This document shows, piece by piece, positions 25,063 to 36,382 of a stretch of DNA of 64,000 nucleotides. The DNA is taken from assembly GCF_021155775.2 (NCBI RefSeq), contig NC_060233.1, forward strand, positions 9,922,782-9,986,781. Direction: 5' to 3'. The notes beneath the pieces are model-generated. The model was not told the origin of the DNA. It made no database searches and saw nothing but the letters and a program-made list of their open reading frames with translations. Source of the DNA: Neodiprion pinetum (lineage: Eukaryota; Arthropoda; Insecta; Hymenoptera; Diprionidae). The position numbers were made by a program, and so were the translations under genes. The first letter of the stretch is position 1. The number at the start of each line of letters is the position of its first letter.

Positions 25063-28000
25063 GTGAGTGGTGAAGACAGAAGACACAGTATGAACGGAAC
25101 TTCATGTCTTTGGTCTCGTGGTTGTATTTTTCAGTTATTCTTTTCGTTTTTTATTTTTTTATTTTTTACTTTTTTTTTCCCCTTTGTCGTGGAATTCTTA
25201 CATCTCAAAATTCAACGAACATTGCAACAATTGTGTTTTGGGATAACTGATATACATGGCGTTATGGTTTCGGGGGCATAAAGAGATCGAGTTAAATTTT
25301 GGTCGAGGGTGAATTATTTGAGAGCTAGGAAAAGGGGCGAGGAAATAATTTCAAAATCTTTACCAATCCTATTTGAGTCACTAACGATGAGCATGATAAG
25401 CTGAATAGAAGTGAATCTGAGTAAATTAGTAGGATATAAACTATGATATTATCAGCAGTTTGAAGATAGATTTCTCAGCAACTGGGATGTTTTGAATTAA
25501 TAAGATCTGGTGATTTGTTTAACCGATTTTAATATTGTTTACAACAATTTGTTCACCGTAAAGGTCTAGGTTGATCACTTAAGAAAATTTTATTAATGAT
25601 TATCCTCAGAAAAATATAAATTGATTTGTTTAAAAGTGATACAATAGATGTTGATCAACAACTAAATTTACAAGTTATCACTGTATCATAATGTGAGAAA
25701 CAATTATTGAATATTTTTCACATAATTTAACGAACATGAGCCAGAAAACATTTTTAGAATCAGATAAAAAATTAAAAAGTTCGATTATTTTGAATATTCT
25801 AATAAATAAAACATTTTCTTAAACTGTTGACACTTGAGTTTGTGTTATTTAACACCTTCAGTCACAGAAGCCTGTAAAGTGGCAGCCCTTTTTTTTTTTG
25901 TAATTCCTTTCATATTCCATGTAAGATCATGATTTCTATTGCATTTTCAGGTAAAAAAATACTTAAACTTTGGAATGATTAAGATATTTTGTGAATTCAC
26001 GATTGTTTGCAATTATTATAAGTAAGCATATGCACAAAAGAAAACCATATTATCGTGAATGTAATTCGTTAGCGGAGAAATTTAATAAAATGTCTAAAAC
26101 AATGTTTATAATCCATTCTGTTTTCACCCGATTTCTTGGGTTGTATTTAGTTTTAATAAATTTTGACATGAGATTCGAATTCAGCGTCAAAAATAACATA
26201 GGAAACGTATAATTGCACTTCCGTGCCAAAAAAAATTAATTGCGTGACTGAAAGGGTTAAATTAACTCAGATTCATTTCTATAGCATAATAAGTACGTTG
26301 TTTCACTCGCCTTTACTATCATTAACGGGAATAACGTTCCAATATTTCATGCATTGCTTGAAATTTAAAAAAAAATCAGTACCCGACAAAAAATTATCTA
26401 CAGCAACAAGATATTTCTTGCATCATACGCAGAGGAATATTTTGTTAAAACTGTTTCTTCTGAGTTCAAGTTTTATAGGCCAGAGTTTATCGTTTGTTCA
26501 GTTTTGTTTCGACACTTTTTTAATCGGACTCTACGTAAATCATGATAATAAATCCTCAAACCGACACACAGAAATACAGATGTTTATTGAGCACGATAGA
26601 GAAAGAAGTGTGTTTTCACTTGCTTTCGAACCTCTAGAATCCGATATACAGGTTTTTAAAAAAATGTAGGTTTGTCCGGCAAACTCCCGCGATTATCTCG
26701 GAAACGGCTCGATGAAGGAATTTGAAACTTACAGGATTTTACAATCAAATGATGTTACAATCATTTGGCTGCCAAGTTCTGTTAGTTTCAGATTTTTTGA
26801 TAACAAGTATCGTGAAAAAAATATTTTTCCGGATTGTTTTTTTTTTTTAGCAAGAAAGGATACGTAAAGGATGTCGAGAGATTGTCGCGTTTCATCTTTT
26901 TGAAACTTTAAAAAATTTCTTAAGACGCGACATTTGTAAGTTTTTGCCACGTAGCCCGTCTATTAAATTCAAACAACCTCGTCAAATTACAGTAAAGCAC
27001 GTTCATAACGAATGGAATGTATTTAATTAAGGGTTTTTGTGCACGAGTAGTTTTTTTCGAAAAGTTATCATTAGTTGCGTCGTAGCTTAATTTTTTTTTT
27101 TTCAAGTAGGTAATGAGTGAGGTTCATTTATGAAAACCTTAATCTCTTCTTTCATTAGAAAAGTCCTTTGTTATATTCTGACAAGACGTTTTTTTTTCAG
27201 CTTCAGAAGTATAACGTTATTTTTCACCTGTTATTATTCGAGCGGAAAGTAGAAGAAAAACTCAACTAAGGTTGAGACGCCGCTTAACTTTAGCGACGGA
27301 GCTCATCTTTGTAGAAGATTTTCTTCTTGTAACGAAAACTAACGTTCAAAGTGCCGAAGGTTAAGAACAGGATCAATTTTTTCAAGACCCTCTACTTTAC
27401 AGTTGAGTTTAAAAGATGTATGCTAATAAAATAAAATGCTTCTGAGTCTACGAAATTTTGAGTTCTCGTACATGCAGGAATTTCGATGGAATTGAAAAAA
27501 TTTTACCTTGGAAACGAAAATCTTTCAAAACGATGCAAGACAATTTTTTTTTTTTTCATATTTGGAACAATTATTTACACATCATTGTTTTTAAATTATG
27601 TACATTTCAACACTTTGATGCCAGATTTGTAGGAAATTTATCACGAACAAGTGAAAAATGGTTGCTGAAAAATGGCCGTTACGCACTATTGGATTAATAA
27701 ATTTTTCTTTCATAATTAAAGTACACTGTATTCAAAGTTCATCCGAAAACTGATTGATTGCGAAGGTCAGTTTCTCAAAAACTGCACAACTCTTCGTAAT
27801 TCAAAATACTCTTAATCTTATAATTTCTAAAGACGTTCCATCGAGATTTATTGATATTTGATTTTTGAAACGTCATCAATATTCTGCAACAATGTTAGAA
27901 AACGTTCGGACATTCACGTTAATTTATACAGACGAATTTCAATTGCGTATCGGAACAATATTGCAAGAATGAAAATGTTTCGTTGAACGAATCTCTTTTT

Positions 28001-28319
28001 CTCGTCAATAAAATATCTACTAAAGAAAAATGTCTTACGATAAATTCTGGAGTTTAGTCATGCGACGATTCTCTTACAAATCTTTGCTGGAATGCAGCGA
28101 TCAATTGTTGCAATTATTTTTCTACATGCCTAAAATTGCACACAGGGTAATTGGTAATGCAATGAAAAAATTGAGGACACGCTGTTTGAGCAATTTCGAA
28201 TCAGGCCTTCTGAATTCCCCGACTTTTTATAGTGAGGATAAACTATGAACCCAGAGAAGATTGAAGAGGTTGAGTTACTGTCTGAGCGTATATCTTATAA
28301 AACATAGATCACACAAGTA

Positions 28320-28330
<11 letters not shown>
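25063..28330. other. AT-rich spacer with short open frames
   Basis: Very AT-rich. The longest frame is 26223-26669 on +; its first residue is GTG and the first ATG is about 41 codons in, leaving about 107 codons rich in F, L, S and K. A 72-codon ATG frame lies at 28030-28248. Neither resembles a known family nor has convincing flanking splice signals, so I do not call them genes. Confidence 0.45.
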
Positions 28331-28355
<25 letters not shown>

Positions 28356-28357
28356 GA
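28331..28357. repeat. (GA)n microsatellite
   Basis: Short GA tract on the + strand. Confidence 0.9.
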
Positions 28358-28394
28358 CGTGAAGTAAAAAGGCAAGCAACGTTTCACCCTTAAG

Positions 28395-28682
28395 ATGTCG
28401 AGGCAACAGCTGCGTGCCGGTTTCTCATTTCATCGGAGTATGGATACTGAAGAAAATACAAAGGATAATGGGCTTGAATATCTTCCAGGTTTCGGTCGAG
28501 TATCATGTTCAAAGGCTTTACAAAATTTACGAGAAAGTTACAATTTCCCTAATTCCTGTACGTGCGTAATACCGTACATAGGTAAATTATTCAACAGTAG
28601 AATAAAAAATCTAAAAAAATTCAGAGCACCGTTTCAGAGTTGGGACAATTGTAGAAAAAACTTAAAAGCAAACAAAATATGG
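28395..28682 (+). CDS. Weak candidate small ORF or exon, unknown protein
   Basis: An ATG at 28395 opens 96 codons (starts MSRQQLRAGFSFH) with a mixed, protein-like composition, four cysteines and a lysine/arginine-rich C-terminal third. No signal peptide, membrane segment or known domain is visible. The stop at 28683 overlaps a donor-like ATG/GTAAGG at about 28681, so the frame could also be the visible part of an exon. Upstream lies a GA tract but no TATA or initiator. The surrounding DNA is AT-rich spacer with similar-length random frames, so chance is a strong alternative. Confidence 0.17.
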
Positions 28683-29383
28683 TAAGGTCCAGACGTTGAT
28701 TCTGTTCGCATGGAATTCCCCGTGTATATCATCCGTAGAGTTGACGCACTTTTATGTGTCCGACCTGATTCCGGGTAAGTATGTCATTCGAATATGAGGA
28801 TTACATTATGCAGAAATAGGAGGAAAGAGGAAACTATGAAGCAGTAAATAATGTGGGTACCCTTATTTAGATGAACTGTTCTTAGCTGTGTTAGGCTTGA
28901 ATTATTCCCGGTCGTTTGATTTGTGAACGATATCCTACGAACAATGTCGAACCAGTGAACCAAATCCTAAAGTTATATTAACGGAGAAGAAGTGTAGGTC
29001 TCAGCAAATAAGTGAGGAACAAGTTAACCGAATTTCAATAATCTATCCAAGTTCATCGAAGACTTGCAACGCTGTTCGAATTAATTTCAAGTCAGAAAAA
29101 CGTCCACACTTGTCTAGACACTTTTTTGTTCCAGTGATAGTGACAATTTTGTGAACTCGGTGATAAGAATTCATCACTTTTATCCAACTTTGGCCTACTT
29201 GGATTCCGGTAGTTTCAATAGTCGATCGAAGTAGAACAATTTTCACCACCTGCCGCCTTCGCGGATTGTTTCTTTGATCATAGATTCGATTGGACCAGTG
29301 GTTTAAAATGTGACTACACCAAGTGCAACTGAACGGCAGTATTCCATTAACCCAATTACACATCAACTCGTTCTTGAAACGGG
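28683..29383. other. Spacer, no gene seen
   Basis: A 137-codon frame on - overlaps 29043-29456 but runs into the local duplication and matches no known family. No other feature is seen. Confidence 0.45.
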
Positions 29384-29540
29384 TTCGATAGGACAACTTC
29401 TCCGTAGTGATTGGCGTATGAATTCCGACGAAGGAATTGATTTTATGCACCAACAAACGATAGGCAAACGAAGTTCAGGAAGCCGCGAGCAAATTTAATA
29501 ACAGGAACGACTTGGCTGATTGATTCCAGAATTCACGGTC
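29384..29540 (+). repeat. Local direct duplication, copy A
   Basis: A segment of about 155 bp, with GGACAACTTCTCCGTAGTGA, GATTTTATGCACCAA and CTGATTGATTCCAGAATTCACGG, matched in the same orientation by 29688-29842. The two copies differ by scattered substitutions and small indels. The repeat start-to-start distance is about 304 bp. Confidence 0.85.
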
Positions 29541-29560
29541 GAGTAATGCAAATCGATATA

Positions 29561-29680
29561 CAGTAATTTTTGTGAATACAGATTTCGTTACCGACACTTC
29601 GAACGAATATTTTAGAAAAAGGTTCGTGTCTTGGCTAAGAAAAGTGTCGGTAAGGGGATCTGCATCGGGAACCAGCACTG
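29561..29680 (+). mobile_element. 120-bp TA-inserting MITE, copy 1
   Basis: Flanked by TA on both sides (29559-29560 and 29681-29682). Terminal inverted repeats extend about 36 bp, from CAGTAATTTTTG on the left and CAGCACTG on the right, and include CAGATTTCGTTACCGACAC mirrored by GTGTCGGTAAGGGGATCTG. Length and internal sequence (TTAGAAAAAGGTTCGTGTCT) agree with the copy at 35078-35197. Noncoding; mobilised in trans if ever active. It sits between the two arms of the local duplication. Confidence 0.9.
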
Positions 29681-29687
29681 TATGTTT

Positions 29688-29842
29688 GTCGATGGGACAA
29701 CTTGTCTGTAGTGATTGGTTCATGAATTCCAACGAAGCAGTTCATTTTATGTACCAATAAACGATACGCGAGTCCAGAAAGTCCCAAGCAAGTTTAATAC
29801 CAGTAACAGCGAGTTGGCTAATTGATTCCAGCATTCACCGTA
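29688..29842 (+). repeat. Local direct duplication, copy B
   Basis: Partner of 29384-29540, with GGGACAACTTGTCTGTAGTG, CATTTTATGTACCAA and CTAATTGATTCCAGCATTCACCG. The MITE lies immediately before this copy, so it either landed at the duplication junction or the duplication arose around it. Confidence 0.85.
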
Positions 29843-29949
29843 TGACCATTGATCCTCACAGAGTGTTCATAACAGAGTACATTTCGCACAACAATTCGTG
29901 ATAATTGAATGGAAGTTGCAGCTATAAGTTTGTCCGTGTTTTACTTCAG

Positions 29950-30171
29950 CAAAATTTTTTATTTTTCATGAAAATCAATCCTCGTTGCTCTTCTTCCGCC
30001 GCAGTGACACGCGGTAAACGTATCAAGTCCAATTCATCTCGCAGTGGCGTTCAATTACAGATTCAATTTCACCTGCCTCTGGTGCTGCTGGTTACTCTCG
30101 GGGTGTCCGTTTCCTACACCGACAGACTCGATCATACGTACGCGTACAAATCATGCACGCGATGCTTGCGG
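29950..30171 (+). CDS. Candidate exon encoding a signal-peptide-like N-terminus
   Basis: An acceptor-like stretch (TGTCCGTGTTTTACTTCAG, AG at 29948-29949) is followed by 18 bases and an ATG at 29968. The frame runs 68 codons to a strong donor, CGG/GTGAGC, with GT at 30172, leaving phase 0. The predicted peptide has a basic, serine-rich N-terminal region (residues about 6-26), then a hydrophobic core at about 36-50 (HLPLVLLVTLGVSVSY), then a short segment with two cysteines (KSCTRCLR). That would suit a signal peptide or signal anchor of a secreted or membrane protein. GC is higher than in the flanks. No homolog is recognised, no further exon was found, and splice signals are weak evidence alone. 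Confidence 0.3.
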
Positions 30172-33000
30172 GTGAGCTTGCAAGCTGCTGCATCCCTGCA
30201 GCGATCAGTAAACACTTTGTTCTCGCATCTCATACGGAGAAACACCGGGAGTTTTGTTTCCATTTTACCTCTGGCGGGTGTAGATCTGCATTATGGAATA
30301 TAACCTCTGTATGCGAATGAAATGTTACTTTTCAGTCTTGAAATCCATATGTAGGAGATCCGCATTATTCATCCGACTGCTGAAAGCTTCGGTGCATCAT
30401 TTTGTTTTATTTATAGAGGGGAACAAAAAAAAAAAAAAACTGTTTTACCGGCTCGATGTGCTTTTGGACAACTATCGTTCATATGTATCTTGTATGCCCA
30501 CGTACTGCAAATACTGCTGATTGATTTTGCACAGTTTGCTTACTTCGGTTTATTCCCACCAATGAAATTTCTGAAGATTTAATTGAACTTTTAATTTGCG
30601 GTGGTTCAATTGATAGGAATTTTTTTCAAGTAATCGTGAATAACTGCGATCGGTTTATACTTCGAATCCAACCTTATAGGATTGTGTAGAATTAGTGGGA
30701 ATTATACGGATCAGGTATCAAAACTGTGTACAAGATTCAACAAACGAGTTTTACAATTTTCGCCGAAATTTACAATCTGGGAATAAAACTTACACACGTA
30801 GACAATGTTTTTTTTTTATGGAAATTGAGATAAGAAAAAAAATAACTTGAAGCTTCACTGAAACTTGTTGAAAATGACCAACAAATCGATTTTGTTACTA
30901 CAAAGTGAACGGTTTAATTAAGTCGAATAAATTATTTTTCTCCATCCAATGTAAACATCAGTATATGTAAATATGATTACATAACGTAACGTACTGTTTG
31001 AGAATTTTTTCAATGAAATTCTTCGTGACTTTGATATTCTGTTATAGATGGTATTTGCAAAACTTTCAAGAATGTTCGAAACTTGAGAGATAAAAAAAAA
31101 ACAAACTAATTACGTATTTAAAATCATTTCTTATGTTTCTTTGGATACGAAGCAGAATCTACGAACAACGTACATAATGGGTATATGTTTAAATAAAACT
31201 GCGCGGATGCAGTCGACGAAAAAAAAAAAATAGAAGAAATTTCTTCAAAATGATATAATTTTTATTTTTTTTCTTCTCCATCGGTAAAGCGAGGTCACGA
31301 ATTACTTTTTCCTCGTTTCTTTCTGCTTTTTCATTTCCTACCCCTGACATACATCACGGTGACGAGGTAAATGGGGTCCTTGATAGGCAGAAGAATATAT
31401 ACCTTGACACAGATGTACATATGTATACACTGCTTACACATGTTTCCACGGTTGCTTTTATGTACCTGTATCCGTACCTCAGGAACGCTTCTGTCACGTT
31501 TGTGATATAATATGAGTATTACTACGGACTGCACAATGAAACAGAAAAAGAAGCAAAAAATCCACGAATCGAAAGGAGAGAAAGAAAGTACGAAAAAAGC
31601 TTATAGAAATTCCTCGATGAAATCAAGACACTGGGTGTATATATATATATACATACATACATAAATATACACGGGTCGAAAGAAAGATTGATATAACGTC
31701 TGTTCGCTGCACGGTCGTTACTTCAATTTCAGCGAAATATATCTCAATCAAGTATTCCCCCTGCATCAGTATTCAGTACAAAAGAAGAAGCTTTGCATTT
31801 GTATTTTTATTTACGCCACAGGTATGCCATCAATTATATGCTTCGAAAGTTGTTTCGCAACTCTCGAATCTCGAATTCCTTCTTTCAACGAGCTTCTTTG
31901 AACTTTAAGTCGTCTAAAAATAAGCCCACATTACTCAATCCGGTGAATTTGGAATCCATTTTGTTTCAGAAAGTGTTTCAATCGGCGCAGATTATGAAAA
32001 ACTTAATAAGACCAGTACATTGAATTAAGTGTAAGGCACGGATATGTATCCCCATATATCGCAATTTTTTGTGCGAATTAGGGCTGATCGGAGTCGGTTG
32101 AAACAATTTCCGGAAAATCACTGTTTACAGCTGCAATTTCAACCAAGCGTAACGATGATATTCTTTAATAGAACCTTAGTAATCTGACTTATAATATACG
32201 TATAAGGCTGTAATGGTATTATCTGAATTGCAAAGAACATCTGGGGGCAATTTAAAAAATCGGAAAATATGTTTCCACCGATCCCATGTCCTGGATGTTG
32301 TAACACTAGCAGAATAATTAAAATAACCTTCTTATACGATCATTTATCGAGACAAAAATTACTGAACAATGCACAACATTAACGTCTCACTTAAGATTTA
32401 GTCCCTTTCAATGCAAAACTGAACTTTAACTGAGAAATAAAATGGGTTGTATTCAGTATTTCAACGGTAAAACATTGGATAAAACTGAAAGCTAATCAAA
32501 TCTGACTGAAAGTAACAAAATTATCTTTTTCTAAGACAAAACACGAGTTTAATAGTTTTGAAATATATGGGATGAAACGTTTCAAGCGATTCCGAAAAAA
32601 TTGTTACAACCGTCCCCGACATAACGTCCGTAATAAACAACTTGAATAAAGAAAATGTCATGCCCATTTGTACTTCGATAACCAAAGATCTTACGTTAGA
32701 AATTAAAATAATCGTAACTAACATAGTTTTGTGATTAGAAAAAAGAAATAAAAAAGTAAGATTAATAAAAATACTTGCATATATAGACAAAAATGCGATG
32801 ATGCGCCTCCCCTAAAACTTGAAAATTCTTCACGATCTTCAAAATCATCAATATAGGTAATATATATATATATACACACCTAGCTTAGTAAAGGTGGGAT
32901 CTATTGTGCTTCAAGCTTATTACAGCTCTTTATAAATGTATAAAAGAAATAATTCGAGGTTGAGTAATATTATTAGCCATCCTGTAATAATGTAACGCAG
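30172..33000. other. AT-rich spacer, no gene seen
   Basis: Contains a 12-bp palindrome AGCTTGCAAGCT at 30175-30186, A-runs near 30426-30439 and 31219-31230, and short (TA)n tracts at about 31638-31652 and 32858-32872. No gene is recognised. Confidence 0.5.
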
Positions 33001-33300
33001 TGGATGGCGCGGATTAAATAAGCAGAACACAGAGGCTTACGATAACTAGAATGGGGTTCGACTAAAGAGGGAAGAAAATTGCACTACTGGCACACCGGCC
33101 ATTTAAGAGATAACAATCGGTCGAGAGATCGCCGTTGTTAGGTTGTATTATATATATATATATGCGTAGTTGTTGGTGTGATGTACGTGTTACACGATTT
33201 AACGGCTATTATACAAGTACGCCAGAGCGATCTGCTCCCCCAGTTTAAAGATAAGCCAACGATTATTTAAGCGTTTGTTACGATGTACAGTAATACTTGG
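33001..33300. other. Mixed-composition block, possible conserved noncoding DNA
   Basis: Word-rich, GC-balanced sequence (for example GGCACACCGGCCATTTAAG, GATCGCCGTTGTTAGG) interrupted by a (TA)n tract at about 33150-33163. There is no open frame of note. Possible regulatory element by composition only. Confidence 0.25.
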
Positions 33301-35077
33301 ACTGCGATAAAATGGAAAGAAAGATAAAAAAGAAAAAGAGAAATAGATTCAAAAAAACCGGAATTAAAGTACGAGAAGAAGATGGAAGAATTAAAACGGG
33401 GCGGAAATAAGAGTTGGAAAACAAAATTTCACAGATAACGTCCAGATAATTGAACGTCCCTCTGATCCGTATTTAAGTAACGCAATCTCAAGTTGAAAAT
33501 TGTAATTATTTCATCACGAATTATTTCACTACGAGGAATTATCCTGACAGAAATTTCAAATTCGGCTGAAAAAAGCGGTTTGACTCGTACAGCTGTATTT
33601 CTATATTCGTTTCAAGTATTCGGCATTTTCGAAAAATCACGAGAAGGCAATATTACGAAACGGTAAACTATAATTTTGATTTCACGATTACTAGTGATTC
33701 TAAATAGTTTCCCAACTTTTTGGATTCGTGAAATTTTGCTTACTGATTTCAGGTAATGTCACACGGATGTTCAACCTTATTTCCTTGTTTATTTTTTGAA
33801 TAATCTCTTCAGCTGATTTTTAATGATGTTGTAATTTTTTCAACGAACAAAAGAATTCGAAATCGATTGCAAACGAGGTATAATTAAATTCACCCATTCA
33901 AAAGTCAGTCGGGAAACTTTTATCTCTGTGTAACCTGTGTAATTAGTACGAGATTTATTTGGTTCGGCGAATTTCTGTTCAACAATAGGAACCAAGCCGA
34001 AGACGAGAATTTGAATACGACTTGAAAACGAGGCGGAACAATAAAGCAAAGAGGATATGTGTTGGTAATTGGATCTCGAGGCTCCGCTGTTCAACCGGAT
34101 ATAAAAGCATGCAAGATGCTACATCACGTACCTATTAAATACGCTTTCGCTGTCGCTGGTATTTCCGTAGAAATACAAATGAACTTTCAGCGTCACAGGA
34201 TACTTCGATTCCGTGATCAAATGTTCGAAATTTAGCGAGGCGCGGAAGACGCGGCGAGGAAAACGTGAGAGAAAAACGGATTACGGAGGGATTAGACGAG
34301 TGGTTCGTATTGACTCGGACGAAACATCGACTCGGATACATGATAAATTATACAAAACGTGAGATAAAAGGGAAGTGATAAAATAAAAAGAAGGAGAAAA
34401 AAAAGGGAAAAAATAAATACCACAAGGTTGAGAACGGGAAAAGCTTTTAGTATATTACTAACAATAAGCCGCAAGAGATGTGGCTGAGGTTGTCAAAATA
34501 TTTCACTTTGTTACCACCAATAACGTTGATTTTAATGCTGTGATAAATTTTTATGCGATACATATTCTTACGATATTTTATAAACGATTATCCGTCTATA
34601 TCGCTTCGGTACATATTTACTTGGAACATAATTTTGCACGGCTGCTCGGGCTGGATAGATCATCAATTTACGATCAAAGCAAATTCAAACATCGATAAAA
34701 CGCGTTATTCCCTCTTTCCGCTATTCTGTCACAAGCCGTATTCATGGTGGAGGGAAATCCAGAGTGAAGTGGAAAAAATTTATACGTAAAGTAATGATTG
34801 TGAAACACGACCAATCAAAGGACTTGAAATATTTAACGGTCAAGTTTTTCTACTTTTATTGTAAGACTGACAACGATGTATAGTAAGATCGGTTTATTGT
34901 AACGATAGTTCTAACTATGGAAATAAAAATTTTAATACCGATTTGAATAATATTTATTATATTTTATTCCACAGTCATTTTTCTCGTTGAAAAACCTCAT
35001 TAATGGCCGAAAAATTCATTTTTGACACAAGAGGGCGGAAACAAAAATCGTTCGAATAATGTAAGTCGATATACATA
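33301..35077. other. AT-rich spacer, no gene seen
   Basis: No recognisable coding or RNA gene. A TATAAAAG at about 34099-34106 on + has no initiator match at the proper distance and is not called a promoter. Confidence 0.5.
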
Positions 35078-35197
35078 TAGTGCTGGTTATAAAAACAGAT
35101 TCCGTTGCCGATATTTAACACGAATTTTCTAGAAAAGGGTTCGTGTCTAGGCTAAAACAAGTGTCGGTAACGGAATCTGTATCGATAATCAGCACTG
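35078..35197 (+). mobile_element. 120-bp TA-inserting MITE, copy 2
   Basis: Exactly the length of the copy at 29561-29680. The left flank is TA (35076-35077); the right flank is TG, a decayed TA. Ends TAGTGCTGG and CAGCACTG. The right terminal repeat reads GTGTCGGTAACGGAATCTG and mirrors the left CAGATTCCGTTGCCGATA. It is better preserved in its terminal repeats than copy 1. Noncoding. Confidence 0.9.
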
Positions 35198-35590
35198 TGT
35201 ATCTACTAATGTAATTTCTGTAATGTCGTTCAATAATCGGGTTTCATCGGTTCAGATTCAAGTTTCTTATATGTATTCATACAAGTAAAGGGATGTGGAT
35301 TAGTTTCTTCAACCGTTTTTCCATATTGTTTTCACTTAGCCGCTTTGTCGCTACCATACCGGCTGAACAACCGTTGTAGAATCACCCATGTGGTTATACA
35401 TACATATATACTTATAAATCATATTTTAGAGAGGAAAATAAGACGTAATATGGTATATTTTGTTGCTTTCGCTCGGGCAGCGCCATCTGAATCTAAATCC
35501 CGCATCTCTCGAGGACCGTATACGATATTCTATGTAACACAGGTATGAATATGGCCGTCTTTTTAAGCCTGCAGAGCGGGCGTTGAAGCT
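35198..35590. other. Spacer, no gene seen
   Basis: Short open frames only; no recognised feature. Confidence 0.4.
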
Positions 35591-35750
35591 CACTTCTACT
35601 CCCTAGGGAGTGAAAAGTATAACGTCGCAAGGACGATAAGTACATTTCTCCTTCCTAGGGAGGAAAAGTGTGACGTCAGCTGACTGCTGCCCCGGCTCGG
35701 TCGATAACTGGTAATTTGCGCCCGCTCCATAGGGATGAAAAATGGTCATT
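35591..35750 (+). repeat. Three units of a palindromic TAGGGA motif with CRE-like tails
   Basis: Unit 1 has the perfect 14-bp palindrome ACTCCCTAGGGAGT (35598-35611), then GAAAAGTATAACGTC. Unit 2 has CTTCCTAGGGAG (35651-35662), then GAAAAGTGTGACGTCA, the latter including a full CRE at 35671-35678. Unit 3 has CTCCATAGGGAT (35725-35736), then GAAAAATGGTCATT. Units are spaced about 52 and 75 bp apart in the same orientation. The shared layout (palindrome, GAAAAGT, TGACGTC-like) is seen directly; a regulatory role is inference. Confidence 0.6.
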
Positions 35751-36364
35751 TTAGTGCCTGTGTTGCGTAAAAAAAAAAAAATAATTAGGAGTAATTAATA
35801 CTCCTGCATGTTACGTATAATTACAGCGGCAGGTGATTATGAAATTTTTGTAAACATTAATGTAGAGTGAGGGCGTTAACCACCCTTGCACAGAGCGTTC
35901 TGTCATTCACAGCTGCGGATAAGCCGAGCAGCCGTAATTAAAACGGCTCAAGGATACGCGGATCGTGCCGGAAGTATCAACCCCGTGAAAAGGGAAAGAG
36001 AGAAAGAGAGACTTCCGGGGAAATCTGTTTCAACTCTCTCTTTCCCGCGCAAATTTAAACGCGAGAAGGCGAACACGAACTAAAAAAGACTGAGAAGGTA
36101 AGATAGAAAGACGATAGGCACCGGAATTGAAGACGTTGCCCGTTCCACTTATGTTAATACGGCCGCGAATCGATTAACTATACGCGATATTGTAAAACTG
36201 CGATGTGTGCCAACGTAATCTGACCCAGCCGTTAATCTTTACAACATTTTTATTACACTCTCGATTATCAATCACTCTGAATAGGGTTTTTTAAACTCTA
36301 TTAGCAGTACCGATGGCATGTGCTTCAATCAATGAACGCCCAGTCGTTGATGCCAAGATGTGTT
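35751..36364. other. Mixed spacer
   Basis: 35870-36220 is GC-balanced, with a purine-rich patch near 35990-36012. No domain or RNA is recognised. Confidence 0.35.
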
Positions 36365-36382
36365 TTGTGTTTGCAAACACAA
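36365..36382. promoter_or_regulatory. Perfect 18-bp palindrome TTGTGTTTGCAAACACAA
   Basis: Fully self-complementary. It contains two overlapping opposed TGTTTGC words, which match the core of forkhead/FOX binding sites. Such a symmetric pair could bind a dimer or form a small cruciform. Function is inferred from the motif alone. Confidence 0.35.

Noticed and set aside
26223..26669. 148-codon frame on +
   Set aside because: Starts at GTG; the first ATG is far inside; AT-rich composition typical of chance frames; no domain or splice support.
29043..29456. 137-codon frame on -
   Set aside because: No ATG-supported gene structure, no domain, and it overlaps the local duplication at 29384.
33686..33700. 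ACTAGTGATT word resembling part of miR-7
   Set aside because: Ten-base match without the rest of the mature sequence or a hairpin.
34099..34106. TATAAAAG on +
   Set aside because: No initiator at the proper distance and no downstream exon.
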